Source: Bacillota bacterium (GTDB lineage Bacteria > Bacillota > SHA-98 > UBA4971). Taken from it: 52,386 bases of DNA. Shown piece by piece: positions 36,404-47,111 of this stretch; position 1 is the first letter of the stretch; the number at the start of each line of letters is the position of its first letter. The stretch spans positions 22,501 through 74,886 of the forward strand of contig JACIXY010000012.1 in NCBI GenBank assembly GCA_014360195.1, in the 5' to 3' direction. A program made the translations under genes and the position numbers. Below the pieces are notes generated by a model that worked only from the letters and a program-made list of their open reading frames with translations, had not been told where the DNA came from and did not search any database.

Positions 36404-36715
36404 ATGGCAGCAGGGTCACTCGCCGGCGCCCTCCTCGGGGCGCTTGATCTTTTGACAATGGTCCGAATGGCAAGAAAAGCTGCTGTGCTCAGCCCCGCCC
36501 GCGCATCCGCGGTGGTGCGATGGGTGGCGCTCGGGCGAGTAGCCCTCATCTTCCTGGCGATGGCGCTGGGCGCGATGGTTCTGAACCAGCCGGCTTTCCT
36601 GTGCATGGCCGCGACTTACATCGTCGTTCGTCTCGGCGGGCTTTTCGTCGTGGCTGGGAGGCACTCCGAGGCTCGGGCCGAGCAAGGGCGCGGGCCTGCT
36701 TGCCGGCAGAGCTAA
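36404..36715 (+). CDS. atpI: ATP synthase subunit I
   Basis: AtpI helps assemble the c-ring. The 103-residue protein from ATG 36404 has several hydrophobic segments (GALLGALDLLTMVRM, WVALGRVALIFLAMALGAM and AATYIVVRLGGLFVVAG). AAGGGGGA lies about 10 nt upstream of ATG 36404, while ATG 36374 is coupled to the atpZ stop as ATGA but lacks a ribosome binding site. Its stop codon TAA is part of the left end (CTAAG) of the palindromic repeat that starts at 36712, so the repeat determines where the protein ends. Confidence 0.78.
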   Translation: MAAGSLAGALLGALDLLTMVRMARKAAVLSPARASAVVRWVALGRVALIFLAMALGAMVLNQPAFLCMAATYIVVRLGGLFVVAGRHSEARAEQGRGPACRQS

Positions 36716-36910
36716 GTGAGGGTGCAGAAATGCTCCCGACTTTTGGGAGGGGTTGCCGGTGCCTGCACGAGGGGTGTCAAAATCCGGCCACTTGCCCGAC
36801 AGGCCGGGTTTTGGCGGAGCGCGCCCCGCTTGGGGCGCCGTCCCCGAGTGCAACAACCGCAACCCCACACCCGATGGGGAATCGGGCGGGCTTGACGAAC
36901 GCTCTCTTAG
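36712..36910 (+). repeat. Long-type palindromic repeat element between atpI and atpB (199 bp)
   Basis: Left end CTAAGTGAGGGTGCAGAAAT, then GCTCCCGACTTTTGGGAGG hairpin, GGTTGCCGGTGCCTGCACG, the CCGGCC...GGCCGG hairpin followed by TTTT, and GCGCCCCGCTTGGGGCGC. The right end is weak (CTCTCTTAG). It supplies the atpI stop and fills most of the gap before atpB. Confidence 0.85.
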
Positions 36911-36932
36911 CGGGCTGATCGGAGGCGAGAAC

Positions 36933-37601
36933 ATGGCACACGCTTCCAGCGAGATCGGTGCGCATCTCGTGTTGCGCATCGGCATGTTTACGTGTCACCT
37001 GGACACCATCATCATGACGTGGATCGTCATGGCCTTGCTTGTGGCAGTGGCCATCATCGCGACGCGCAGGATGAAGGACGTCCCTGGCGGGTTTCAAAAC
37101 ATGGTGGAGTACGGCGTGGAGGCCCTGTGGGGCCTTGTCGCAGACAACGTACCGCCGCGGGCGCGGGGATGTTTTCCGGTCATTGCGACGCTGTTCCTGT
37201 TCATCCTGGCATCGAACCTCATAGGGGTGGTGCCGGGAATGAAGTCGCCGACCGCGGACCTCAACGTGACTCTGGCGCTTGCCGCGGTGGTGCTCGGGCT
37301 CACGATTTACGCGGGGGCATCGGTCAAAGGGGTGTGGGGGTACATCGTCGGGTTTGTGAAGCCGAACCCGCTTTTTCTTCCCCTGAACCTGATCGAGCTG
37401 TGCACACGCGCGATCACGCTGGCGTTGCGTCTGTTCGGCAACATCTTCGCCGGCGACGTGCTGGTCATCATCCTGGGGAAACTCGTGGCCTATGCCGTTC
37501 CCGCGGTGGGCCAGGCATTCCACGTGTTTGTCGGAGTGCTTCAGGCGTATCTCTTCGTTATGCTGTCGATCGCTTACGTGACAGTAGCGGCAGAGGAGTA
37601 A
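36933..37601 (+). CDS. atpB: ATP synthase F0 subunit a
   Basis: Subunit a carries the two ion half-channels beside the c-ring. The 222-residue protein has five or six membrane segments and the diagnostic region LNLIELCTRAITLALRLFGNIFAGD with the essential Arg in ALRLFGN. The C-terminal helix AFHVFVGVLQAYLFVMLSIAYV is also typical. GGAGGCGAGAAC precedes ATG 36933. The upstream repeat is translated in the same frame but does not belong to the protein. The stop TAA at 37599-37601 is formed by the left end of the next repeat copy. Confidence 0.96.
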   Translation: MAHASSEIGAHLVLRIGMFTCHLDTIIMTWIVMALLVAVAIIATRRMKDVPGGFQNMVEYGVEALWGLVADNVPPRARGCFPVIATLFLFILASNLIGVVPGMKSPTADLNVTLALAAVVLGLTIYAGASVKGVWGYIVGFVKPNPLFLPLNLIELCTRAITLALRLFGNIFAGDVLVIILGKLVAYAVPAVGQAFHVFVGVLQAYLFVMLSIAYVTVAAEE

Positions 37602-37795
37602 GTAAGGGTGCGTTGCGTGGTTTCCGTCGGTTTGCAGGGGTTTCCGGGTTCCTGGTGCTCACACGGCGGGGTGTCGCAATCTGGCCATCCGGCTGTGGGC
37701 CAGGTATCCTCAAGACGCCCCGCGTGGGGTGGCACCCCGGCTTGCAACACCGGCAACCCCTGGAAAGGTGGCAGTGATATCTGAACCCACACTTA
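37599..37795 (+). repeat. Long-type palindromic repeat element between atpB and atpE (197 bp)
   Basis: It begins TAAGTAAGGGTGCG at the atpB stop codon, contains GGGTGTCGCAATCTGGCCAT, GCCCCGCGTGGGGTGGC and TTGCAACACCGGCAACCCC, and ends CCACACTTA. It is more diverged than the copy before atpB. Confidence 0.75.
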
Positions 37796-37829
37796 AACAA
37801 AAAGTCTTACGTAAGGGAGAGGAGTTACC

Positions 37830-38084
37830 ATGACAGAGGTCATGCTTCTGAAGATCATCTCGGTTGCCGCCATCTGCATCATCGTGTGCGTTGCAGCGCT
37901 TGTGGCCGGGCTGGGCGACGCCCATGTGGCCGGAAAGGCCGTGGACGGCATCGCACGCCAGCCTGAAGCCAAGGCGTCCATCTTCTCGACGATGCTCATA
38001 GGCATCGGCCTGGTCGAGGCAACGCCCATCATAGCCTTAGTAGTCGCGCTCATCCTCCTTTATGCCAACCCGTTCCTGGGCTGA
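37830..38084 (+). CDS. atpE: ATP synthase F0 subunit c
   Basis: Subunit c forms the rotor ring. The 84-residue hairpin has helix 1 (about 5-40), the polar loop ARQPEAK, and helix 2 with the ion-binding Glu63 in [22 protein letters not shown] (quoted in part: [15 protein letters not shown]). Position 30, which lines up with Gln32 of the Ilyobacter Na+ ring, is Asp, giving two carboxylates in the site. The usual GxGxGxG packing motif of helix 1 is mostly lost. Ion type cannot be decided. It follows the repeat by 34 bp with GGGAGAGGAG upstream. Confidence 0.95.
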   Translation: MTEVMLLKIISVAAICIIVCVAALVAGLGDAHVAGKAVDGIARQPEAKASIFSTMLIGIGLVEATPIIALVVALILLYANPFLG

Positions 38085-38195
38085 CCACGAGGTGAGCGTG
38101 GTGAGCCTGCCGGCGGCCGACGAGACGGTGCTCTACGGCTGCTCGGCAGCTGCCCGACCGTCGTCCGGAGGAGGCATGCAGAGGGGGAATCAGCT

Positions 38196-38699
38196 TTGAT
38201 CCAGATAGATATGACCTTTTTCGCGAGCATACTGAACTTCCTGCTGCTCACGGCGCTCCTCACATTCTTTCTCTACAGGCCGGTCCGCAAGTTCATGATG
38301 GACCGCCGGGACCGCATAAAGCGGTCCCTCCAGGAGGCCGCGCAAAGCCGCGCCCAGAGCGCGAAGATGAAGCAGGAGTACGAAGCCCGCCTCGCTCAGG
38401 CGAGTCGCGAGGCGCAGGACATCATCGAGAAGGCCGTGGTCCAGGGGGAGCGCGCGCAGGCCGAGATCCTGGATGCGGCGCGAAAAGAGGCAAAGGCCAT
38501 TCTCGAGCAGGCGAGAGCTGAGGCGGCCCGCGAGCGGCAGGTGGCGTTCGAGGCTCTGCGGGATGACATTGTGGACCTCGTCATAGCCACCGCGGGCGTG
38601 GTTGCCGGGAAGAAGGTCGACTCCGCTGATGACGAAGCCATTGTAAAGCGCCTCTTGGAGGAAGGCTGGCTCAGCGACGCGGGGGAGCGGGAACTATGA
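38196..38699 (+). CDS. atpF: ATP synthase F0 subunit b
   Basis: Subunit b is the peripheral stalk. The 167-residue protein has one N-terminal membrane helix ([19 protein letters not shown]), followed by a long charged coiled coil ([20 protein letters not shown] onward) and a C-terminal [18 protein letters not shown] helix that normally contacts delta. The start is TTG 38196 with GGGGGAA 8 nt upstream; ATG 38211 is in frame. Its stop overlaps the ATG of the delta-alpha fusion gene as ATGA. The coil length is ordinary, so there is no hidden delta N-terminal domain fused to b. Confidence 0.94.
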   Translation: MIQIDMTFFASILNFLLLTALLTFFLYRPVRKFMMDRRDRIKRSLQEAAQSRAQSAKMKQEYEARLAQASREAQDIIEKAVVQGERAQAEILDAARKEAKAILEQARAEAARERQVAFEALRDDIVDLVIATAGVVAGKKVDSADDEAIVKRLLEEGWLSDAGEREL

Positions 38700-40514
38700 A
38701 ACCTGTCAGAGAGAGGACACAGCCGCCGGCTCGGCGGCCGGTGCGCGTCATCGTGAGGACCGCGAGGCCTCTATCCCCCGAACTTGGGCAGCGCATCCGC
38801 ACCTACCTGTCGGAGGCGCTGGGGCGGCCCGTCGCGATCTTTTTCGAGCACGATCCCTCCCTTCTGGGCGGGATCGCGCTCCAGGTGGGCAACACCGTTG
38901 TGGACGCGAGCCTGAGCCGAAGCCTGGAGGAGCTTCGGGCGAAACTCGCCGATCATCTTCGCGCTGCGGTCATGGTCTCGGCGCCGGGGGGGCCTGGGGG
39001 TGTGGGCCTTTCGCGTGAGACCCTCAGGTCTGCCATCGAGTTGGTCAGGAGCTATACGCCGGCTCCCGTGGTGGAGGAAGTGGGGACCGTCATCGCCGTC
39101 GGCGACGGCGTCGCGAGAGTGAGCGGCCTTCCCTCGGCCATGGCCGGAGAGCTTGTGGCCTTCGACGGGGGCGGCGAGGGTATGGTACTCGACCTGGATG
39201 TGGACGCCGTGGGGTGCATCGTCTTCAGCGGCGGGGACAGGATCGTCGAAGGGACCGTCGTCCGGTGCACGGGAAGGGTGGCAGACGTCCCTGTGGGCGA
39301 GGAACTCCTCGGCCGCGTGGTGAACCCCCTCGGGGACCCTGTGGACGGCAAGGGGCCCATCCTCGCGCGCGCCAGGCGTCACATCGAGGGCCCTGCGCCC
39401 GGCGTTGCGGATCGTGAGCCCGTAAACGTGCCTCTGCAAACAGGTATCCTCGCCGTCGACGCCATGGTGCCCATCGGGCGGGGGCAGCGTGAGCTCATCA
39501 TCGGCGACCGACAGACTGGCAAGACGTCCATCGCGGTGGATGCCATAATCAGCCAGAAGGGTTCGGGGGTGCTCTGCGTCTACGTCGCGATAGGCCAGAA
39601 GGCCTCCAGCATAGCCCAGACCGTAAGCGTGCTCGAAGAGCACGGAGCGCTTCCCTATACCATTGTCGTTGCCGCATCCGCAAGCGACCCTGCGCCGCTT
39701 CAGTACATCGCCCCGTATGCAGGCTGTGCCATGGCTGAGCACTTCATGTACAGCGGCAAGGACGTGCTCATAGTTTATGACGACCTCTCGAAGCACGCCG
39801 CCGCTCACAGGGAGGTGGCGCTCTTGCTTCGCAGGCCGCCTGGCCGGGAGGCCTATCCGGGGGACGTCTTCTACATCCACGGTCGCCTTCTCGAGCGGGC
39901 GGCGAAGCTCTCGAGAGAGCGCGGTGGAGGTTCGATGACCGCGCTGCCCATAGTCGAGACGCTGGCGGGAGACGTCTCTGCGTACATCCCGACAAACACC
40001 ATCTCCATCACGGACGGCCAGATCTACCTTGAAAGCGACCTGTTCTTCTCCGGCGTTCGGCCGGCGGTGAACGTGGGTCTCTCCGTCTCCCGCGTCGGCG
40101 GCGACGCGCAGGTGCCTGCCATGCGGGAACTCTCATCCCACCTGCGCCTCGACCTTGCGCAGTACCGGGAGCTTTCAGCCTTCGCCCAGTTCGGAGCGGA
40201 CCTTGACAAAGCCACCCAGGCACAGCTTCACCGGGGCGAGCGGATAGTCGAGGTCCTGAAGCAGCCAAATCACGAGGTTCTGGCGGTTGAGGAGCAGGTC
40301 GTCATGCTCTTCGTGCTCTCCGGCGAGTGGCTTGATGACGTCCCGGTGGACCAGACCAGGTGGTTTGTGAGGGAGTTTCTCGTGCACGTGAAGGAGGCGT
40401 ACCCCTCCCTTATGCGCCGGATACGCGAGACCGGACGCATTGACGAGGTCAGAGGAGACCTTGGCCGCGCGCTGGACGCGTTCAAGAAGGATTTCGCGGG
40501 GGTGATGGGGCGCC

Positions 40515-40531
<17 letters not shown>
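38696..40531 (+). CDS. atpA: ATP synthase delta C-terminal domain fused to alpha subunit
   Basis: The 611-residue protein is about 105 residues longer than a normal alpha subunit. Residues 15-88 ([18 protein letters not shown], then [38 protein letters not shown]) match the C-terminal domain of the delta/OSCP subunit (family pattern DPSL(I/L)GG...VG...D.S....L..L). A Gly-rich linker at 89-104 leads into the alpha N-terminal helix ([16 protein letters not shown]), the beta-barrel [17 protein letters not shown], Walker [10 protein letters not shown] at 270-278, and the Arg-finger region [10 protein letters not shown]. No separate atpH exists between atpF and this gene, which overlap by 4 bp, and the delta N-terminal domain that normally grips the alpha N-terminus is missing. 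GGGGGAG lies about 9 nt before the ATG. Confidence 0.93.
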
Positions 40532-42912
<2,381 letters not shown>

Positions 42913-42915
42913 GCC

Positions 42916-43371
42916 GTGTCCAGGAAAATGAGGCTTGAGATAGTCACTCCCGACAGGCTCGAGTTCTCGGGCGATGTGGAATCTATCATCGCTCCCAGCG
43001 TGTCGGGGTATATCGGGATTCTCCCGGGCCACATACCCCTGATAGCCAGGCTCACGGTGGGAGTGCTCACGGTGCGGACGGGTACCTCTCGCCTCACCCT
43101 GGCTGTGAGCGAGGGATACATGGAGGTCTCGCCCAGCAAGGTCATCATCCTAGCCGAGGCCGCGGAGATGCCAGGGGAGATCGACGTGGAGCGGGCACTC
43201 GCGGCCAAGCGGCGGGCCGAGGAGATCCTTGCCACGAGCAAGGAACACGTGGTGCTGGCGCGCGCCCGGGCGTCGCTGCAGAAGGCCATCAACAGGCTCA
43301 AGGTGGCAAAATATAAGGATGGAAGCGGGGAGGGATCTCCGTCTGTGCCGGAGAAAATAGGGAGGGAATAG
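42916..43371 (+). CDS. atpC: ATP synthase F1 subunit epsilon
   Basis: Epsilon joins gamma to the c-ring and can inhibit ATP hydrolysis. The 151-residue protein has the beta-barrel domain (LEIVTPDRLEFSGDVESI, then GYIGILPGHIPLIARLTVG and VSEGYMEVSPSKVIILAE) and the C-terminal helical pair (ALAAKRRAEEILA and RARASLQKAINRLKVAK) with a short charged tail. GTG 42916 or ATG 42928 can start it. It is the last atp gene; no terminator follows before the aminotransferase 27 bp later. Confidence 0.95.
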   Translation: MSRKMRLEIVTPDRLEFSGDVESIIAPSVSGYIGILPGHIPLIARLTVGVLTVRTGTSRLTLAVSEGYMEVSPSKVIILAEAAEMPGEIDVERALAAKRRAEEILATSKEHVVLARARASLQKAINRLKVAKYKDGSGEGSPSVPEKIGRE

Positions 43372-43398
43372 AACCGGGCCAGAGGAGGAGTTCGGAGG

Positions 43399-44517
43399 AT
43401 GAGGATCGAGCCGTTCTCCATCGAGAGATGGTTCGGCCGCTACGAGTTCACGGCCAGGTACAACATCGCCGAAAGTTGCGTAAAGCCTTTCACCTTGTCG
43501 GAACTTGCGGAGCTTTGCGGGACGGATGTGCTGCGCGGCGACCGCCCCATAGGCTTGGGGTACACAGATAGCCGGGGACTCGCGGACCTGCGGGAGGAGA
43601 TCGCCAAAATGTACCCCGGCCGCGGTCCGGAGAACGTGCTTGTGACGACGGGGGCCATCGAGGCGAACTTCCTCGCCTTCGCCGCGCTGCTCGGGCCGGG
43701 CGACATCGTAATCTCGGAGTTCCCGGCCTACCAGCAGCTTTACGAGGTCCCTCGCTCCCAGGGAGCCGAGGTCAGGCTGTGGCGCCTCGCCGAGGAGAAG
43801 AGCTTCAGGCCCGATATCTCGGAGCTTGAAGAGCTTGTGGGGCAGGGCGCGAAGATGATCGTCATCAACCACCCCCACAACCCGACGGGGGCAGCGATAG
43901 ATGCGGGCAGCATGGCTGCGGTCTGCGAGATCGCGGAGCAGCGCGGGGCGGTGCTTCTGTCCGATGAGGTCTACCGGGGTTTGTCCCTCTCAGACGCTGT
44001 CGCGTCGCCGTCGGCCCAGAGGTTCTCCGACGATGTGGTGAGCGTCGGGAGCATGTCGAAAGCGTACGGGCTTTCCGGCCTCCGCATCGGGTGGATAGTT
44101 GGGCCCGAGGAGATAATCGAAAAGTGCTGGGTCCTCCGCGACTACACGTCCATTTGCCCCGCAGGGCCGTCGCAGCTTCTCGCCCTTGCGGCGCTGCGCA
44201 ACTCCGAGAAAGTGCTCGCCCGGAGCCGGTCCATCGCACGCAAGAACTTCGCCATCCTCGACCAGTGGGTCAGCGCGAATTCGGAGCTCGTCAGCTACGC
44301 TCCTCCGAGGGAGGGCGTCGTGGCTTTCGTGAAGTACGCTGCGGACGTGCCGTCGCTCGAGATCGCAACGGAACTGGTAACGGAGGACGGCGTGCTGGTG
44401 GTGCCGGGGTCGTGCTTTGAGATGGAGGGCTATCTCAGGATCGGATTCGGTGGAGACACGGCCACGCTCGAAACCGGGCTTGACTTGCTGGCGAAGAGGC
44501 TTGCGTCCAGGACATGA
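43399..44517 (+). CDS. Class I/II aminotransferase (PLP-dependent)
   Basis: The 372-residue protein has the fold-type I layout: LGYTDSRGLADLREEIA, VTTGAIEANFLAFAALL (cofactor-binding turn), NHPHNPTGAAID, DEVYRGL, the Schiff-base lysine in SMSKAYGLSGLRIGW and a C-terminal GSCFEMEGYLRIGFGG with the carboxylate-binding Arg. The substrate is not evident. It resembles a branch that includes capreomycidine synthase-like enzymes and uncharacterised bacterial aminotransferases. GGAGTTCGGAGG lies just before ATG 43399. It follows atpC closely, but a functional link is unlikely. Confidence 0.9.
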   Translation: MRIEPFSIERWFGRYEFTARYNIAESCVKPFTLSELAELCGTDVLRGDRPIGLGYTDSRGLADLREEIAKMYPGRGPENVLVTTGAIEANFLAFAALLGPGDIVISEFPAYQQLYEVPRSQGAEVRLWRLAEEKSFRPDISELEELVGQGAKMIVINHPHNPTGAAIDAGSMAAVCEIAEQRGAVLLSDEVYRGLSLSDAVASPSAQRFSDDVVSVGSMSKAYGLSGLRIGWIVGPEEIIEKCWVLRDYTSICPAGPSQLLALAALRNSEKVLARSRSIARKNFAILDQWVSANSELVSYAPPREGVVAFVKYAADVPSLEIATELVTEDGVLVVPGSCFEMEGYLRIGFGGDTATLETGLDLLAKRLASRT

Positions 44518-44545
44518 GCTCGTCGGATGGGAGAACACGCTTTCG

Positions 44546-44574
44546 TTGCTATGTATGGGATGCAAAGGTATAAT
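44546..44574 (+). promoter_or_regulatory. Sigma-A promoter for the thymidylate kinase gene
   Basis: TTGCTA at 44546-44551, a 17-nt spacer and TATAAT at 44569-44574. The start codon of the next gene is 43 nt downstream. Confidence 0.7.
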
Positions 44575-44616
44575 ATAAGGAAAGCAGGCATGAGCGCGCG
44601 GGAAGAGGAGTCGCTG

Positions 44617-45384
44617 ATGGAGAAAGGCAAGTTCATCGTCATCGAAGGGATAGATGGGTCCGGCGTCACCACCGAGGCCGTCAAGCTGAAAGAATACATA
44701 GCGACAAAGCTCAACCTTCCCGTCCACCTCACCAAGGAGCCCACAGACGGTCCGGTGGGAGGGCTGATCCGGACGATCCTCGCCAAGAGGGTCGGCGCGC
44801 CGTCTCACAACGGGAGGTTCGAGAGCATTGATCCGAGGTGTCTGGCGCTCCTATTCGCCGCGGACCGCGTAGACCACCTCGAGGTGGACATCCGGCCGAA
44901 GCTGGAGGGCGGCGTGGTGGTCATCTGCGACCGGTACATCCTTTCGTCCCTCGCCTACCAGTCGCTCAATGTGGACAGGCGGTGGCTCGAACAGATAAAC
45001 GCGAAGGCCATCACCCCCGATCTCACGATCTATCTGCAGGTTCCGCCGCTCGTGGCGGAGCGCAGGCGAAACCAGGCCAGGTGGCATGTGGAGCTGTACG
45101 AGGAGACGCCGAAGCTCGAGAAAGTGGCCGAGAACTACCTTGAGGCCATCGGTGAGCTGCGCCGGCGCGGGCAGAGAGTCGAGATCGTTGACGGCAACAG
45201 GCCTATGCGCGAGGTGCACCGTGACATTGTGGCGCTCGTGAAACCGCTTCTGACCACCAGAGCGGGGTCGGGGCGCAAGAAACGTCAGCCGCCTGCCGGC
45301 GGGCTGCGGTTGAACATGTCGCTTACAGGCGACAACGAGCCCAAGACGAACGAGCCTGAGGCGAAGGAGGCCGTGCTTCGATGA
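44617..45384 (+). CDS. tmk: Thymidylate kinase-like protein lacking the P-loop lysine
   Basis: Thymidylate kinase makes dTDP from dTMP. The 255-residue protein has FIVIEGIDGSGVTTEAVKLK at 6-25, the DR(X) substrate motif VICDRYILSSLAYQS and a C-terminal long helix. The normal P-loop is EGIDGSGK(S/T)T; here Lys is replaced by Val17. Variants with Thr or Ser at this place occur in some thymidylate kinase-like families, so it may still be active. The middle is a little longer than usual, and the last 40 residues are a charged tail. AGAGGAG lies 7 nt before ATG 44617; an upstream ATG at 44527 overlaps the promoter and is rejected. The stop overlaps the DUF6504 gene by 4 bp. Confidence 0.8.
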   Translation: MEKGKFIVIEGIDGSGVTTEAVKLKEYIATKLNLPVHLTKEPTDGPVGGLIRTILAKRVGAPSHNGRFESIDPRCLALLFAADRVDHLEVDIRPKLEGGVVVICDRYILSSLAYQSLNVDRRWLEQINAKAITPDLTIYLQVPPLVAERRRNQARWHVELYEETPKLEKVAENYLEAIGELRRRGQRVEIVDGNRPMREVHRDIVALVKPLLTTRAGSGRKKRQPPAGGLRLNMSLTGDNEPKTNEPEAKEAVLR

Positions 45385-45683
45385 TTGGTTTCCACCACGA
45401 GAAGATCGAGGTGACGCGGTCAGAGGAAAGCCTCGATCCCGTCAGTCTCAAGTGGAAGGATAGGGAATACAAGATCACCGAGATCAAGAAGGTCTGGCAG
45501 GACGCCGCGTTCGCCGCGCCCGCGTCGGGGCGCGGCCGCCCCAGGAGCTGGTGGGACCAGCACGGCAGGAGGTTCTATCGGGTTGCGGTCGATAGCGGCC
45601 AGACGCTGGACATATACTTCGATCCGAGGAAGGAAGAGTGGTACCTGAGCAAGAGCTGGGGCCGGCCCACCGAGGAGACGTAG
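45381..45683 (+). CDS. DUF6504 family protein
   Basis: This 100-residue protein reads VSLKWKDREYKITEIKKVWQD, then RPRSWWDQHGRRFYRVAVDSGQTLDIYFD and EEWYLSKSWG, quoted in short landmarks. The pattern W(K/R)...Y.(I/V)...W.D, FYRV.....G...D(I/L)Y(F/Y)D, W.L is that of DUF6504, small proteins often encoded near DNA polymerase-like or nucleotide genes. Function is unknown. Its ATG overlaps the tmk stop (ATGA), so it is coupled to tmk. Confidence 0.78.
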   Translation: MIGFHHEKIEVTRSEESLDPVSLKWKDREYKITEIKKVWQDAAFAAPASGRGRPRSWWDQHGRRFYRVAVDSGQTLDIYFDPRKEEWYLSKSWGRPTEET

Positions 45684-45685
45684 AC

Positions 45686-46969
45686 GTGCGCGGCACTATA
45701 TCCCCGACCATATCCTCGTACGTCCGTAAGGTTCGCTCCTTCTCGACCAACGCGAAGCTGTTCCTTCTCAGCACCGCGCTGGGCTCCACCCAGTCGGGCA
45801 TCTTCCAGGTCGTCCTGGCGCTCTACGTCGTCGCCCTCGGCCATGGCCGGGACTTCCTGGGTGCCATGACTGGGCTTGGCGCGCTTGTCACAGGCCTTGT
45901 GAGCCTCCCGGCCGCTGCGGTTGCGCACGCAACCGGGCACCGGAAGGCTCTTCTTGTCGGCACAGCCGTCGCGGCCCTTGGAGCGCTCGGCATCTCGCTC
46001 TCCTGCACACGGGCCTCCCTTCTTCTCTCCCAGGCGTGCCTTGGCGCGGGCGTCGCCTTCATCTTTGTGAACACCGCACCGTTTCTCGCTGAGCACAGCA
46101 GCGATGCTGAGAGGACATATCTCTTCAGCGTCAACAGCACCATGCTCCTGGCCGTCGCGGTGGTGGGAAACTTCCTTGGGGGCGCGTTGCCGGGCGCCTT
46201 CGGTGCGCTCGCGCCGGGCTGGGGCCCGTCGTCGCCAGCAGCATTCCGCGCGGCCATGATGGTCGGGGTCGTGTTCCTGGTGGCGTCCGCCGCTCCCTTG
46301 ATGGCGATGAAGGAAGGGCATACGGCGGAGATGCGGGAGGAGGCCTCGCACTTCGAGGGGCGGCCCGGTGGACGCGTGAAGAGGCATTTCCGCCTTATGG
46401 GGCAGTTCGTGATGACATCTGTCGTGGTGTCGCTGGGCGCGGGGATGATGGTGCCGTTCCTCGCCGTGTTTCTCGCCGACAGGGGCGCAAGTCCCTCCCT
46501 GATAGGCCTCGTGTTCGCAGGGTCGATGGTCATGACGATGGTGGGGACGCTCCTCGCGCCGGTCCTGGCTGACCGTTGGGGGAAGGTAAAGACCGTCGCC
46601 CTCACGCAGATCGCCTCGATGCCTTTTCTCCTTGCCATGGCGCTTGCCAGGAACATCGCCTTGATCGTGCCGGCAATGCTTGTCCGGTCCGCGCTCATGA
46701 ACATGTCCGGACCCGTGGATGGGAGCTTCAGCATGGAGGTAGTTGCCACGGAAGAGCGGGCCGTCCTGAGCAGCCTTCGCGGTATGGCCTGGAACCTCGG
46801 TTGGGCCGGAGGCAGCGTGGTCGGAGGGGTCATGATCGAGCGCTTCGGGTACACCGTGCCTTTTCTGATAACGGCGAGCCTGTACCTTGCATCAGCCCTC
46901 ATGTACGTGCTATTCTTTTCTAAACTGGAGTTGCGCCGGTCCGGGGTGGCAGGGGGACTACCTTCGTGA
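45686..46969 (+). CDS. Major facilitator superfamily transporter
   Basis: The 427-residue protein has about 12 hydrophobic segments in two halves of six with a central loop near residues 195-230. The loop between segments 2 and 3 (AAVAHATGHRKALLVG) resembles the MFS motif A (G....D+.GR+). The second half carries APVLADRWGKVKTVAL, a clearer version of the same motif. GTG 45686 has GAGGAG 8 nt upstream and starts 2 bp after the DUF6504 gene. A drug or metabolite efflux role is possible, but nothing in the sequence defines the substrate. Confidence 0.88.
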   Translation: MRGTISPTISSYVRKVRSFSTNAKLFLLSTALGSTQSGIFQVVLALYVVALGHGRDFLGAMTGLGALVTGLVSLPAAAVAHATGHRKALLVGTAVAALGALGISLSCTRASLLLSQACLGAGVAFIFVNTAPFLAEHSSDAERTYLFSVNSTMLLAVAVVGNFLGGALPGAFGALAPGWGPSSPAAFRAAMMVGVVFLVASAAPLMAMKEGHTAEMREEASHFEGRPGGRVKRHFRLMGQFVMTSVVVSLGAGMMVPFLAVFLADRGASPSLIGLVFAGSMVMTMVGTLLAPVLADRWGKVKTVALTQIASMPFLLAMALARNIALIVPAMLVRSALMNMSGPVDGSFSMEVVATEERAVLSSLRGMAWNLGWAGGSVVGGVMIERFGYTVPFLITASLYLASALMYVLFFSKLELRRSGVAGGLPS

Positions 46970-47005
46970 TAGCCGGTAACCCGCCGTGATAGCCGGTAAG
47001 CCGCA
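46968..47005 (+). repeat. Short tandem direct repeat after the MFS gene
   Basis: The unit GTGATAGCCGGTAA(C/G)CCGC occurs twice in a row with a two- or three-base gap. It overlaps the stop codon of the transporter gene. Confidence 0.6.
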
Positions 47006-47111
47006 TCCGGCCATGGGAGGAGGCATGGCACGGGGGCTCTCGGGGCGGACCCTGCACGGCGGATGAGCCGAGCCGGCCGGCCGGGACGGCGCTGCGTGGG
47101 AGGAGAACCCG

